Assembly (NCBI GenBank): GCA_034638255.1
Contig: JAWPGT010000062.1
Location: 1-64,000 of the forward strand
From: Coprinus comatus
Taxonomy: Eukaryota; Basidiomycota; Agaricomycetes; Agaricales; Agaricaceae
Reading direction: 5' to 3'
DNA length: 64,000 nt
In this document: positions 46,254 to 56,191 of the stretch, piece by piece
Layout of the letters: every line of letters starts with the position of its first letter
How positions within the stretch are numbered: the first letter of the stretch is position 1
Position numbers and translations under genes: made by a program
Notes under the pieces: model-generated
What the model was told of the DNA's origin: nothing
What the model saw: only the letters and a program-made list of their open reading frames with translations
Database searches by the model: none

Positions 46254-46798
46254 GTTGGTGATGCATTGAACTGTCCTAGAGCAGAAGCGGCAAAGGCAAT
46301 ATCTGGACGAGAAGTAATCGATAGGTATGATAGAAAACCAACAATACTTTGATAATCATGTTTCAATGTAGTTGGATCAAGATTTGGTAAAGCGTTTATC
46401 GGGTACTTGGATTCATCAAGCCAGTCAGATAATAAAGGAATCTTCGCCGGTGTTACTTCCAACATATTCCAAGACAACAAGAAATCCAGTAGTATGTTCT
46501 TCTGAGAGATCCAAAGTTTCCGGTTTGGTCGATCACGGTGTATACGCATTGACAGATAAAGAGATGAATCAATGGAGCCCAGATCCTTTACTTCTAATCG
46601 TTGAGAAAGTCGATTAATGAACCATTGATATAATGCATCATTTGTAACAGCTGCAAGACCGTCGTCAACATGAGTTGAAATGTATAATCGAAGGTCAACA
46701 GAAGTCATAGGAATAGAGATGTCTGGTGATTCGTTCCAAATAGCATAATAAACTGCATGATCTGCTTCGGAACGACGTAGACCTATTTGTTAGATTGT
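46254..46798 (-). pseudogene. Copia reverse transcriptase, C-terminal part
   Basis: From LRRSEADHAVYYAIW through the catalytic HVDDGL (the xVDD box), RLEVKDLGSI and SKYPINALPN to SIVGFLSYLSITSRPDIAFA. It is cut at 46798 by the Ty3 element. Compared with usual copia RTs, roughly 40 residues around the LYGLKQ region are missing between this part and the part ending at 52714. Confidence 0.82.
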
Positions 46799-47163
46799 TG
46801 TAAGGGCGACTCACGTCGGCGACGAACGGCCTGACAACTAGCGAGGAATCCAAAGTTATATTTGATCGGAAACATATTACAGAGCAGATACAACATACCT
46901 AGCGAGGAATCCAAAGAGAAAGAGTTGGGGATTCACTCGCACAGGCTACACACAATATATACTACTATACAAACAGAGACGCCAGCTATTGTCCAGAGGG
47001 ATGTCGTAACATGGACAATGGGAACAATGGGGGACGAGTCACGTGAGGGGGCAAGTTGTGAAAGCGCGGAGTCGGGAGGTGTTCCGATGGAAGTCGGAAC
47101 ATCGGAGGATCGGTCGGTAGTCGGTGTGTCGGTGTAAGGGTCGGTGAGGAAGGTCCCCTTACA
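46799..47163 (-). repeat. Ty3 3' LTR
   Basis: 365 bp, TG...CA termini. Relative to 52349-52713 it keeps the C or G at all six differing positions, so it is the less decayed copy. It contains an internal 17-bp direct repeat (CTAGCGAGGAATCCAAA twice, about 52 bp apart). Confidence 0.92.
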
Positions 47164-47178
47164 TCTACCCCCCCTTCT
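47164..47178 (-). other. Ty3 polypurine tract
   Basis: Minus strand AGAAGGGGGGGTAGA directly before the 3' LTR, the plus-strand primer for reverse transcription. Confidence 0.8.
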
Positions 47179-50100
47179 AGGGTGCAGCGTCCCGATGTAC
47201 CTGTGAACTGAGTGCGAGGTCGGAAAGGAATGGAGTCGAAGGCCGTGGAACGGATAAGTCGAGGTGCAGTGGGGTTCTTGCGATAGAACTCGGCAATCTT
47301 TTCGGGGGCGTGGACGTCGGCTGTGAGTTCCCAAGAGTTCTCTTCCATGCTGAAGTCTTGCCACTTGATCAGAAATCTGAGTTTACCTTGTTGCACTTTA
47401 CTGTCCAATATTTCTTCTACTTCCCATTCCTCTTCGTTGTCCACCAGTATTGGCATCGGTATTTTTGTCGGCTTCCGACCAGGGATTGGGTCTTCGGGAG
47501 CTGGAGTGAGTTTAACCACATTGAACACTGGGTGCAGGCGAGACAACCTTCGGGGAAGTTTGAGCCGATATGCCCCAGGCCCAACCTTGCGGTCGACGGC
47601 GAAAGGACCTAACCGTGTGTGCTCAAACTTCTTTGAGGGCCGACTCGTTGCGATGTCCGATGCGTCAAGGTAAACCATGTCACCCGTCTTGAGCTCGGGG
47701 GCAGGGGTCCGACGTCGATTGTAGTACTTCGCCATATCATCCTTTGCCTTCACCAGTGCCAATTTTGCTTCTTCTAGTGCCGACTCCATCCGGGTTTTGA
47801 ACTCATTGACCGTTTCGAGTCGGGAGGGGTGTTGTCGGGGTTCGAAGCCCATGCGAGGGTCGCGGCCGGTGTCTAACACAAAGGGCGATTGGTGGGTCGC
47901 AGCATGAACGTGATTGTTGTGTTGGAACTCGGCGAGCGGGAGAAGGTCATACCAATCATTCTGTCGCTGGTTAACAAAGACTCGGATGTACTGGTCGAGT
48001 TCTTGGTTAACTCGTTCGGTTTGACCATCGGCTTGCGGGTGCCAAGCTGTAGTCGCAGCGACCTTGATGCCTAAGAGTCGGTACAACTCGCGGGTGAATT
48101 CCGACACAAACTGCGGGCCTCGGTCGGAGACAACACGTTGAGGTAGGCCGTGGAGCTTCCAGATGTTGTGGAGGAAGAGTCGGGCGACACCTTCGGCAGT
48201 GCAAGTCGTGTGGGTCGGCAGGAAATGAACTCGTTTCGATACTGAATCGACGACTGTGAACACCGCGTCATAACCATTGGACTCTGGGAGTTCGACGACA
48301 AAGTCAATGCTGATAGTGTCCCAGCGGGCATCGGGGATGGGAAGTGGGTGAAGTTCGCCGATTGGTCGGTGTCAGTGGGGCTTTGTCCGTAAGCACAAGT
48401 CACAAGTAGAGGCATACTGACCGATGTAACGAGACATAGAAGGCCACCAGTAGTTCCGACCCATGAGTTCGAGGGTCTTCCAGCGTCCTGCATGTCCGCC
48501 GACTTTGGAATCATGGTGTTGGGCCACAATGCGACGTCTAAGGTCGGGGATGTTAGGGACATAGATTTTACCTCGATGAAGTAGCAACCCATTATCTTCC
48601 GACCATTCAGAACTCTTAACTGATTTTGACTTTGACAACTTCAACTCCCGCGCTGCCTTCGCCACTGCCTCCTCTTGTTCACCATCCCGATTACCACGTC
48701 TAATCTCTCGCAACACATCCTGCTCTTCTCCGACCAAAACAACACCTTCAAGGGCTCGAACAGCGAATAGCGATGGAGGGAGGAGGGTGAGGTTGTCATT
48801 ATCGTCTTTGCCAGTTCCGTGGTCGGCCCGTCGGGAGAGTGCATCGGGTTTGCCCATGGATCGGCCTGGTCGGTGATGAAGTGAGAAGTTGAACCGGGAG
48901 AGGTAGAGGGACCAGCGGGCTTGTCGGCGGTTGAGTTTCTTCGCAGTCATGAAGTACTCGAGGTTCTTGTGGTCAGTCCAGATTTCTACCTTGTGTTCAC
49001 TGCCCTCCAGGAAGTGCCTCCACTCTTCAAGTGATCGGATGATAGCCAACATCTCTTTGTCATGGATCTCATAATTGCGTTCGACTGGCGACAACGATTT
49101 TGAGTAGAATGCGATGGGGTGCCACTTGTTGTCTTCCGATGCAAGCTGCGACAAGACAGCTCCAGTTGCAAAGTCGGAGCTGTCGGCCTCTACTCGGTAA
49201 GGTGCGGTGTCGTCGGGAGAAGACAAGATTGGTGCCGATGTAATGGCTGTCTTCAGAGCAGCATCAAAGGCTTCCTGCTGTTCAGTACCCCAGTTCCAAG
49301 GTGTACTGGACTTGGTTAGATCGAAGAGTGGCCGACCGATGTGTGAAAAATCCCGAATAAAACGTCAGTAGAAATTGGCAAACCCAAGGAAAGACTGAAC
49401 TTCCGTCTTGTTTTTCGGAATCGGCCAGTCGCGAACTCCTGCTACCTTCACTGGATCCATCTCTACACAGTTCTCCGAAATGATCAGCCCCAAGTATTCT
49501 ATCTTCTGCTTCTCGAACTCGCATTTTTCGGGTTGGAGGTACAGCTTGTGTTCCTTGAGTACCTCCATCACACGTCGGATCGCCTTCCGATGTTCCTCCA
49601 GGGTTTTCGAAAAGATCAGGATGTCGTCGAGGTAGACGATAACAATTCCTTCCATGATAAGGTCATGGAAGATGTCGTTCATCACTGTCTGGAAGGTCGC
49701 CGGGCTGTTAGTCATGCCGAAAAACATCACCAGAGGTTCGAAGAGCCCCCGATTCGTTCGGAAAGCAGCCTTCCATTCATCGCCAGGCTTGATACGGATG
49801 TTGTTGAAGCCCCATCGGATGTCAAGTTTGGTGAAGTATTTTGCGCCCCGCAGTTTCGAAACGATTTCGGAGATGAGTGGGATGGGGTACTTGTTTTTCA
49901 CTGTGATAGCATTGAGGTTCCGATAGTCTTGTACCAACCGAAGCGAACCGTCCTTCTTTTTAATGAAAAAAACGGGGGCTGCCATCGGCGACTTTGAGGG
50001 GCGAATCCTTCCTGAAGCAAGGTTCTCTTGGAGGAACTCGTCAAGTGCGGCCTGTTCTTTCGGCGAAATCGGGTAGACCTTGGTGGTTTTGGCAGTTTCG

Positions 50101-51066
50101 CCAGGGACGAGTTCCACAGCATGATCCCAAGGCCGATTTTCGGGGAGCTCTTGGAAGGCAGCCTCAGAGAAAACGGTTTCGAAGTCATGTAGGTAGTTGG
50201 GAATATGAGCCTTGAAACCGAGGTTGGCAGTTGCAGTATTCTTCCGATGCGCTTCGGCAAGTTGTTGCGATAGAGTACCAGTGGCTGAAATCTGTTCCGA
50301 AACCGAGAGAACCGATGAGCGAGGGATGGCAGCAAAAATCCGATCTCCTTCCTCCAATTCTGACCAACTAACTCCTTCTTCCGACTCTTCATCCTCTTCT
50401 TCATTCACCTCTTCCACAAGCACTGGAAAAGGCCCTGAAGTGCAGACCCTTAGCACCTTCTCCTGGAACTTCTTCTCCTCCTTGTATTCCTGTCGGCAAC
50501 CTTCGCAAGTCCTCGGACACCTCGACATTTTGACTTCCTTTGTTACCCAATCGACGGGGGGGTTGTGTGCGGAGCCAAGTATAGCCAAGTATAACGGACT
50601 CTTTTCCGAGGCCGGTGACAGCGAAGACTGCACGTTCGGAATGATTCTTGTATCGGAGAACCATATCGACAACTTCGGCGATTTCTCCGGCTTCGTTCGG
50701 GGTGCCGTCAACATTGAAGACAGGGATTGGGTGTGATAGGCGGCGGGTGGTGAGCTTATGTTGACGAGCGAAGTCCCGATCGATGAAGATACCAGTGGCA
50801 CCAGAGTCCACGAGTGCTTCCGATGAAAATCGGACTCCGGTGTCGGTGGTTTCAAGGTCGATCGGCAGTTTCAAAGCGTTGGTGGGGGCGGTGGATGAAA
50901 TGACATACCAGGTCGGGAGGTAACGACGTTCCCAGTGAGGTCGGCGGGGTTTGGACACGGCTATAGGTTTGGGTGTAGGTGGGGAAATAGTAGTTTCGTT
51001 TATTTCTTCTACGGGTAGTACAGCAAACCTATTAACACTAGACAATCGGGGCGTGGCCTCCACCGA
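47164..51066 (-). pseudogene. Ty3 pol: protease, RT, RNase H, integrase, chromodomain
   Basis: Protease: ALVDSGATGIFID (about 50805-50843). RT: VFFIKKKDGSLRLVQDYRNL, KLDIRWGFNNIR and the catalytic YLDDILIF near 49630. RNase H: RVEADSSDFATGAVLSQ and EIWTDHKNLEYF. Integrase: zinc-finger HHDSKVGGHAG and CDLCLRTKPH, then a DDE core (FTVVDSVSKRVHF, VSDRGPQFVSEF, HPQADGQTERVNQEL). A chromodomain, WEVEEILDSKVQQGKLRFLI and KWQDFSMEENSWE, is at about 47330-47440. The frame is broken by a shift near 50570 (a CA repeat followed by seven C) and by TGA stops at 49367-49365 and 48374-48372. Both stops fit CGA-to-TGA changes of conserved Arg codons. The frame continues past the polypurine tract into the 3' LTR to a stop at 46986. 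Confidence 0.9.
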
Positions 51067-51071
51067 TTGAG

Positions 51072-52241
51072 TTACCGAAAATCCTGCGTATCTGTTTCCA
51101 CCGACCCTTCCGACTGCCTTCCGACGTTGGCAACGTCTTTCTCTGCCAACAGGTTCATCAGCAACTCATCCTTCTCCTCCAGGGTCATGAGCCGGACATC
51201 AAAGCGTCGGGGGCACTCTGCCTTGATGTGTCCAGGCTGCTTACATCGGTAGCAGGTGGAAGGAGTCAGGTTACGAAGTTTGGACGCGTCAATATCCATC
51301 GGAGTCGGGTTCCCAGGCGTCGGCATTACGTGGGCGAATGTCGGTAGGGGAATCAGGGGAGTTGGATGGGGTGGGGGTTTTGGGAAGGAGTGAAAAACGG
51401 GTCTGGGAGCTGGCGGTGGTACCAGGCGATGATTTGCCTTGAATGCAACATTGGCAAGTCGGGAAGCTTCAAAGCGGGTGGCTGCACGATACCAGCCATC
51501 GGGATCGGAGTCGGAGGGTCGGCCCAGGGTCATAGTGGCAATGGAGTCGGCCAAGTTGGTGCGAAGACCTCGACGAAACTTGACGACAGTGACCTTCCGG
51601 TCGGTGTACCCAGATGCTGAAATGAGTGCTTTGAAGGTGTCCAGGTAATCCTCCAAAGTCCGATCTTTCTGGAAGTAAGTATCCCCTTCCAATGTGATAA
51701 CCGCTTCTGACTCGGCGTCGATCGGCAAGAAGCGAGCCTTGAACTGGGTTTTGAAGTCCTCCCAGTCCTCAAAAGGCAAATTCCCGACCTGTGATTCCAG
51801 CCGAAATATCTCTTCCGTCCATGTAGCAGCCCGACCGCTCCTCATGTAGGACATGGCCCAGAGCATCTTTTCCTCGTCCGACTGGAATTCGCCTGAGAGT
51901 CGGATGTACAGGTTACAGGCGTTGAGGAAGGCCTGGCCTGTCTTGCGGTCGCCATCATAATCGGGTGGCATAGCGACTCGCCCTCGGAATGTCCGTGGAT
52001 GTTCGGGGGGAGATGGAGGGGCTAGCGTCGCAGGGGTAGCAGGTGAAGGGGTGGTCTGAGAGGCCGAAACGAGTGTGGAGAGTTGGGCAGTGATGGTGGC
52101 AAGTACATTGGCAGTGGTGGCGGAAGTGGATTCGGTAGCTTCTACTCGCTGCCGTAGAGCATCAAGCGATGCCCGAAGCTCGTGGAAGGTGCCTTCGACG
52201 ATTTCATTCCAAGTTGGCTGGGGCGGTGCTGGATCGGTCAT
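51072..52241 (-). CDS. Ty3 gag with CCHC zinc knuckle
   Basis: 389-aa open frame with an ATG at 52241. It has an N-terminal coiled-coil-like region (FHELRASLDALRQRVEATES), a Pro/Ala-rich linker, a retrotransposon gag domain (FLNACNLYIRLSGEFQSDEE ... WEDFKTQFKARFLP ... TLEDYLDTFKALISASGYTD) and one zinc knuckle CYRCKQPGHIKAEC near the end. The stop at 51072 is followed by protease in the -1 frame. Structural particle protein; intact here. Confidence 0.88.
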   Translation of the reverse strand: MTDPAPPQPTWNEIVEGTFHELRASLDALRQRVEATESTSATTANVLATITAQLSTLVSASQTTPSPATPATLAPPSPPEHPRTFRGRVAMPPDYDGDRKTGQAFLNACNLYIRLSGEFQSDEEKMLWAMSYMRSGRAATWTEEIFRLESQVGNLPFEDWEDFKTQFKARFLPIDAESEAVITLEGDTYFQKDRTLEDYLDTFKALISASGYTDRKVTVVKFRRGLRTNLADSIATMTLGRPSDSDPDGWYRAATRFEASRLANVAFKANHRLVPPPAPRPVFHSFPKPPPHPTPLIPLPTFAHVMPTPGNPTPMDIDASKLRNLTPSTCYRCKQPGHIKAECPRRFDVRLMTLEEKDELLMNLLAEKDVANVGRQSEGSVETDTQDFR

Positions 52242-52348
52242 GGTTTAGCGAGTGAGGGATAGAGGGGTGCGTCGGTGGGAAGTCTTCTGTTGTGGAGAAC
52301 AGGGCTCTTCTGTCCAGCGATGCTGGCCTCTTGAAGAACTCTTTCTTC

Positions 52349-52713
52349 TGTAAGGGCGACTCACGTCGGCGACGAACGGCCTGACAACTAGCGAGGAATC
52401 CAAAGTTATATTTGATTGGAAACATATTACAGAGCAGATACAACATACCTAGCGAGGAATCCAAAGAGAAAGAGTTGGGGATTCACTTGCACAGGCTACA
52501 CACAATATATACTACTATACAAACAGAGACGCCAGCTATTGTCCAGAGGGATGTTGTAACATGGACAATGGGAACAATGGGGGACGAGTCACGTAAGGGG
52601 GCAAGTTGTGAAAGCGCGGAGTCAGGAGGTGTTCCGATGGAAGTCGGAACATCGGAGGATCGGTCGGTAGTCGGTGTGTCGGTGTAAGGGTCAGTGAGGA
52701 AGGTCCCCTTACA
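52349..52713 (-). repeat. Ty3 5' LTR
   Basis: 365 bp; carries T or A at the six positions where the 3' LTR has C or G. Confidence 0.92.
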
Positions 52714-53797
52714 ACTTCGAAGATTCAGAAAAGCCAGGTATTTGTTGAATGTAGATATCTCGATCAAGTGGAGCATGAGGACTTGATTTCAAGATCATTA
52801 GTGCAAGCATAAGCCAAAATTGTGCGAACACTAGACATTCTTGCAACCGGAGCATAAGTCTGACCATAATCTTCAGGACGTTGGCTGAAACCTCTCGCTA
52901 CCAAACGTGCTTTAGCCAAACCATTAGATCCGTCAGGATTTTTCTTCCAATCATAACACCATCTAACCGATATTGCAAATCTCCCATCAGGAATATGTTC
53001 AATTCTGTCGAAAGCACCACGCGTTTCCAAACTGTCTTTTTCTCTCTTCATTGCTTCCCACCATACCTGAGAATCCTTTCGTTCCGCAATCTCCCAAAAT
53101 GATTCGGGAGGTTTACTGATATCAATGACCTTTCGAACTTTCTTTGGAATGGCAGTATTAGCATATAGAAGACCGTAATCAAGATAAGAATTAAACTCAG
53201 AAGTAATGAGCGGATCCCAATCATCTTCAACAATGACATGCAATATGATCGAAAAAGCCATAGCAGCTCTTGCAATAGATATGTTATCAGTCATGGATTG
53301 GGTGATAGGTCGTATCTGTGAATTATGATTTGAAGAAAGCTCATCTTTCGCACGTCCCAATTTTCCTTCATTAAAAACCACGCTTCGAGACCATCTATAT
53401 TTCCCATTCATATCTCTGATCCTCCATCCAATCCGATTCTCATCATATCCAACCAAAATTCCCTCATATCTACAAGCACCACCCTTCTTTCGTTCTTCCG
53501 GAGGTATGGAAGGAAAACATTGACATCCCCATACATGAAGTAGAGACAAATCCGGAGGTTTATTGAAGAATTTTTGGAAAGGAGAAATGTTATTGGTCAA
53601 TGTCGTTGTAGGAATGCGATTTCGAGTGAATTGAGCAGTTAAAATAGCATCACCCCAATAACTTTCAGGTAAATTAGTCAAACACATGAGTACCTTCTTA
53701 TCGTCATCTAATGTACAAATATATCGTTCAATCTTTCCATTCTGTTGATGAGCGTATGGAATTGTTGTTTGGTGAATGATACCTTTCTCCTTCAAAA
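52714..53797 (-). pseudogene. Copia integrase end and reverse transcriptase start
   Basis: From the TIR element boundary the frame reads LKEKGIIHQTTIPYAHQQNG (integrase core with the last catalytic region), NLPESYWGDAILTAQFTRNR, PDLSLLHVWGCQCF and GILVGYDENRIGWRIRD, then RT: WWEAMKREKDSLETRGAF, RWCYDWKKNPDG, KARLVARGFSQRPEDYGQTY and APVARMSSVRTILAYA. Near 52770 the frame slips before the segment HAPLDRDIYIQQIPGFSES, which ends at the Ty3 insertion. Confidence 0.85.
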
Positions 53798-53822
53798 CAT
53801 CAGGACTTTGCACATGGGCTTA
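53798..53822 (+). repeat. Left terminal inverted repeat
   Basis: Inverted match to 55585-55609, 24 of 25 positions. Confidence 0.85.
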
Positions 53823-53827
53823 AAGTT

Positions 53828-53867
53828 CCTTATTCTTCCTTGGAAACCAATCCAAGGGAGAATAAGG
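53828..53867. repeat. Perfect-stem hairpin near left end of TIR element
   Basis: CCTTATTCT pairs with AGAATAAGG and the inner TCCTTGG pairs with CCAAGGG (one wobble), giving a 16-bp stem with an 8-nt loop. Subterminal palindromes of this kind are common transposase-binding or structural elements in DNA transposons. Confidence 0.75.
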
Positions 53868-54259
53868 GCATTCCAAGAAAATATTTTTCGGACCTTGGAT
53901 TTACTTGGAATACTTGGAATCTAATTCCAAGTACATCCAAGTAGGTCCCCTCTACCTTGGACTTCCTTGTTTTAACTTAGGGCTACATATTCAAACTTAT
54001 TTAGAGCTTAATTTAACTTGTTCAAAATCAATTATTATATATATTCAGAAATTCAGGTGCTCAAAAAGGTACAAGTAGGTTTTTCGTGAGCAAAAACAAG
54101 TTATATTCATAGTATATACTACAGTAATGTACCGAAATAAGGATTAAAAAAATTACAAGAATATCTACTTATAATAGAACCTATTTAGCAAAATAAAGAA
54201 CTGGTCATCACGACACCAGTTTTGAGCGGGGATTTACGCGGGTAGGTGCGTTCGAACGG

Positions 54260-55180
54260 CGTTGTTGAGGCGGTTCCAACAATGCTAAGAGCGTAAAATT
54301 CCGATAAGTATTGAGTATTAAAAGAGGTATTAGATTGGATAAGAACTCACCACATGATCAGTGGTTAAGACGAGCCTAAAAGTGTATTATGGAGTACAGG
54401 AGGGAGTGAGATATCAGTAAAATAAGGGGATTAGTGTAAAAGTTAGAGAACATACCTTTGACTGATGAATACTCCACCATATCGTGTCATACTACCCTCT
54501 ATCAATTTGTCCCTTTAATGCGGTTCCAACGAGCCTAGGAACGTGGTGTATGGTGCGCAATTGCCTGTGTTAGTAGTTGTAGAGTGAAGAGTGTACTTAC
54601 AAGATAGACCTCAGAAGGTCAGGTCACTAGATGTCCAGTACTTCTCCATATCATGTACAAGCTGGGGATGTAATAAACGTAAAACGCGTGGTTAAGACGA
54701 GCCTAAGAATGTGCCATGGAGTGCAGGAAAGAATGAGAAATTAGTAAAATACTCTCTTTAAGACAGATAATGACTCACCAGAGAAAAAACCCCCCTTTGT
54801 GTGGTATATACCATGCCACCTCATTACCTAGCCCTCCTACCCTATAGTAGACGTCGAGGTGGTTCCGGAGAGCCTAAGAACATTCCTTTATGTAGGGGAA
54901 TGAGTGATACAGAAGAAAAACAATAAATGATGACTTACTAATAATAAAACTCATATTATAGCATGGTTACTGCACCAGGACGCGTATTTGTACACACGTT
55001 CAAAGCGGGACATTGAGGGCGTCCTGGAGAGCCTAAGAAAACACCAATACATGACTAAATGAGTAAGATACATAATAAATAGTCGAAATTGACATACCAT
55101 ATAAGAAAAATGAAAACCCCACCATATCACACGTACATAGGCCTGTTCAATGCGTAATGTCGAGACGATTCCAGCGAGTT
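54260..55180 (-). repeat. Tandem array of exon-intron-like units (about 145-171 bp each)
   Basis: On the minus strand, about seven units recur. Each begins with a canonical acceptor (T-T-C-T-T-A-G or a variant) followed by GCTCGTCTTAACCAC-like or GCTCTCCGGAACCACC-like sequence, runs 25-102 nt, and ends at a canonical donor (GTAAGT, GTGAGT or GTATGT) opening a 65-80 nt intron. Exon-like spans: 55032-54939, 54873-54779, 54702-54601, 54534-54456, 54375-54351, with degenerate units ending at 55098 and starting at 54284. The first 15-20 nt after the acceptor and the last 20 nt of the introns are the best conserved parts. The spans do not share one reading frame, so protein coding is doubtful. Confidence 0.7.
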
Positions 55181-55584
55181 CCAACATGTTGAGTTTCGTC
55201 AAGAAATGAGGGCATAGTGGCAGAATTACCTCAAGTGGTGATGAGTAGAAGTTGTGGCCTTTGTGATGTTCACTGCTGATGCAACGTGTTCTGTCACATG
55301 TGGTGGTGAGAGTGATCATGTGACAGTCTGATTTTGCGATTTTTTGTGAAGTCCAAATCTGGGAACATAAGTGATGTGATTATTGATCCATCATGATAAA
55401 ATAACAACTCATCATTAATATCATTAACCAAACAAATATACTAGTTATTAGTATAAATTAACAAGATTTTTTCGCAAACTTGGGACACTTGGAATGTCCT
55501 TGTATGTACTTGAACAAATTATTCCCAAGGATGGGCAACTAAACTTAAGTAAGTTAAGTGACTTAAGTATGTCCAGAGGCTGAA

Positions 55585-55609
55585 TAAGCCCATGCGCAAA
55601 GTCCTGATG
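55585..55609 (-). repeat. Right terminal inverted repeat
   Basis: Inverted match to 53798-53822, 24 of 25 positions. Confidence 0.85.
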
Positions 55610-56191
55610 AAATTTCCCTAATTCTCCTTCAACAAACTCTTTCGCACAATCTGATCTAAGATTCTTGACCTTATAACCCATTTGTAATTCCCAAGATTGA
55701 ACTGTAGATTTGAAGAAAGCTGCACAATCTGATTTTCATCGAAGTAATTTTGTAACAGCAAAGTTCGAAAAATCATCAAGTATAGTGCAAAAATAAGAAT
55801 CACGGTGTGGTGTAGAAATGGGGAATGGTCTACAGATATCCATATGTAATAGTTCACATTGTTCTGATGAGCAATTGCCATTATTATTGTAAGGAGATTG
55901 AGGAAGTTTTCCTTTTACACAGTCGGAGCAGGTGAAATCAGTATCAATCGGTCCTTCAACATTTACACCCATAGGTGAAGATTGTAATATCGTTTTGAGA
56001 ACGTGACGACCAGGATGACCAAGATGTGAGTGCCATAGTTTGACATCCGGTTTTGGCGATATGAATGTAGTACATACAACACCAATATTATCTTCTTGAT
56101 ATATGTCAATGGTCGTTTGAGCAGGAATGGATGTGGATGTAGACAACGACGGTACTGAAGGAGGTATGAAATCGCATTGGAGGAAAGATAA
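55610..56191 (-). pseudogene. Copia integrase, N-terminal part
   Basis: The pre-integrase zinc finger is visible (LWHSHLGHPG ... FTCSDCVKGK), then the core start LLHMDICRPFPISTPHRDSY with the first catalytic Asp, FCTILDDFSNFAVTKLL, then, after an in-frame TGA at 55738-55736, FFKSTVQSWELQMGYKVK, LRSDCAKEF with the second catalytic Asp, and EGELGKF at the TIR element junction. It is in the same frame as gag but separated from it by the TGA at 56194-56192. Confidence 0.85.

Larger units (their letters stand above)
46799..52713 (-). mobile_element. Ty3/gypsy chromovirus-type LTR retrotransposon
   Basis: 5915-bp element on the minus strand with two 365-bp LTRs (46799-47163 and 52349-52713) that start TGTAAGGG and end CCCTTACA. 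Between them lie gag, protease, reverse transcriptase, RNase H, integrase and a C-terminal chromodomain, the Ty3 order. The LTRs differ at six positions, all transitions and five of them at CpG. Pol carries two TGA stops and one frame change, so the copy is inactive. No 5-bp target-site duplication is found (ATTGT on the left, ACTTC on the right), and part of the host copia RT is missing at the junction, so insertion was accompanied or followed by a deletion. Confidence 0.92.
53798..55609. mobile_element. 1.8-kb DNA element with 25-bp terminal inverted repeats
   Basis: The ends 53798-53822 and 55585-55609 are inverted copies of one another over 25 bp with a single mismatch; the outer part reads CATCAGGACTTTGC. 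The element splits a Phe/Leu codon pair of the copia integrase (EGELGKF / LKEKGI). The T tract at the junction indicates about 2 bp of target duplication (TT), though the homopolymer makes the exact size uncertain. No transposase is recognisable, so it is non-autonomous or belongs to an unfamiliar family. It contains a hairpin near its left end, palindromic ACTTAAGT and TTCCAAG/CTTGGAA motifs near both ends, and a tandem exon-intron-like array at 54260-55180. Confidence 0.8.

Noticed and set aside
46862..47137. Plus-strand frame in the Ty3 LTR, repeated at 52412-52687
   Set aside because: Simply the LTR read in the opposite direction; present twice because the LTR is.
46794..52718. Target-site duplication for the Ty3 element
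   Set aside because: The five bases outside each LTR (ATTGT and ACTTC) do not match in either orientation.
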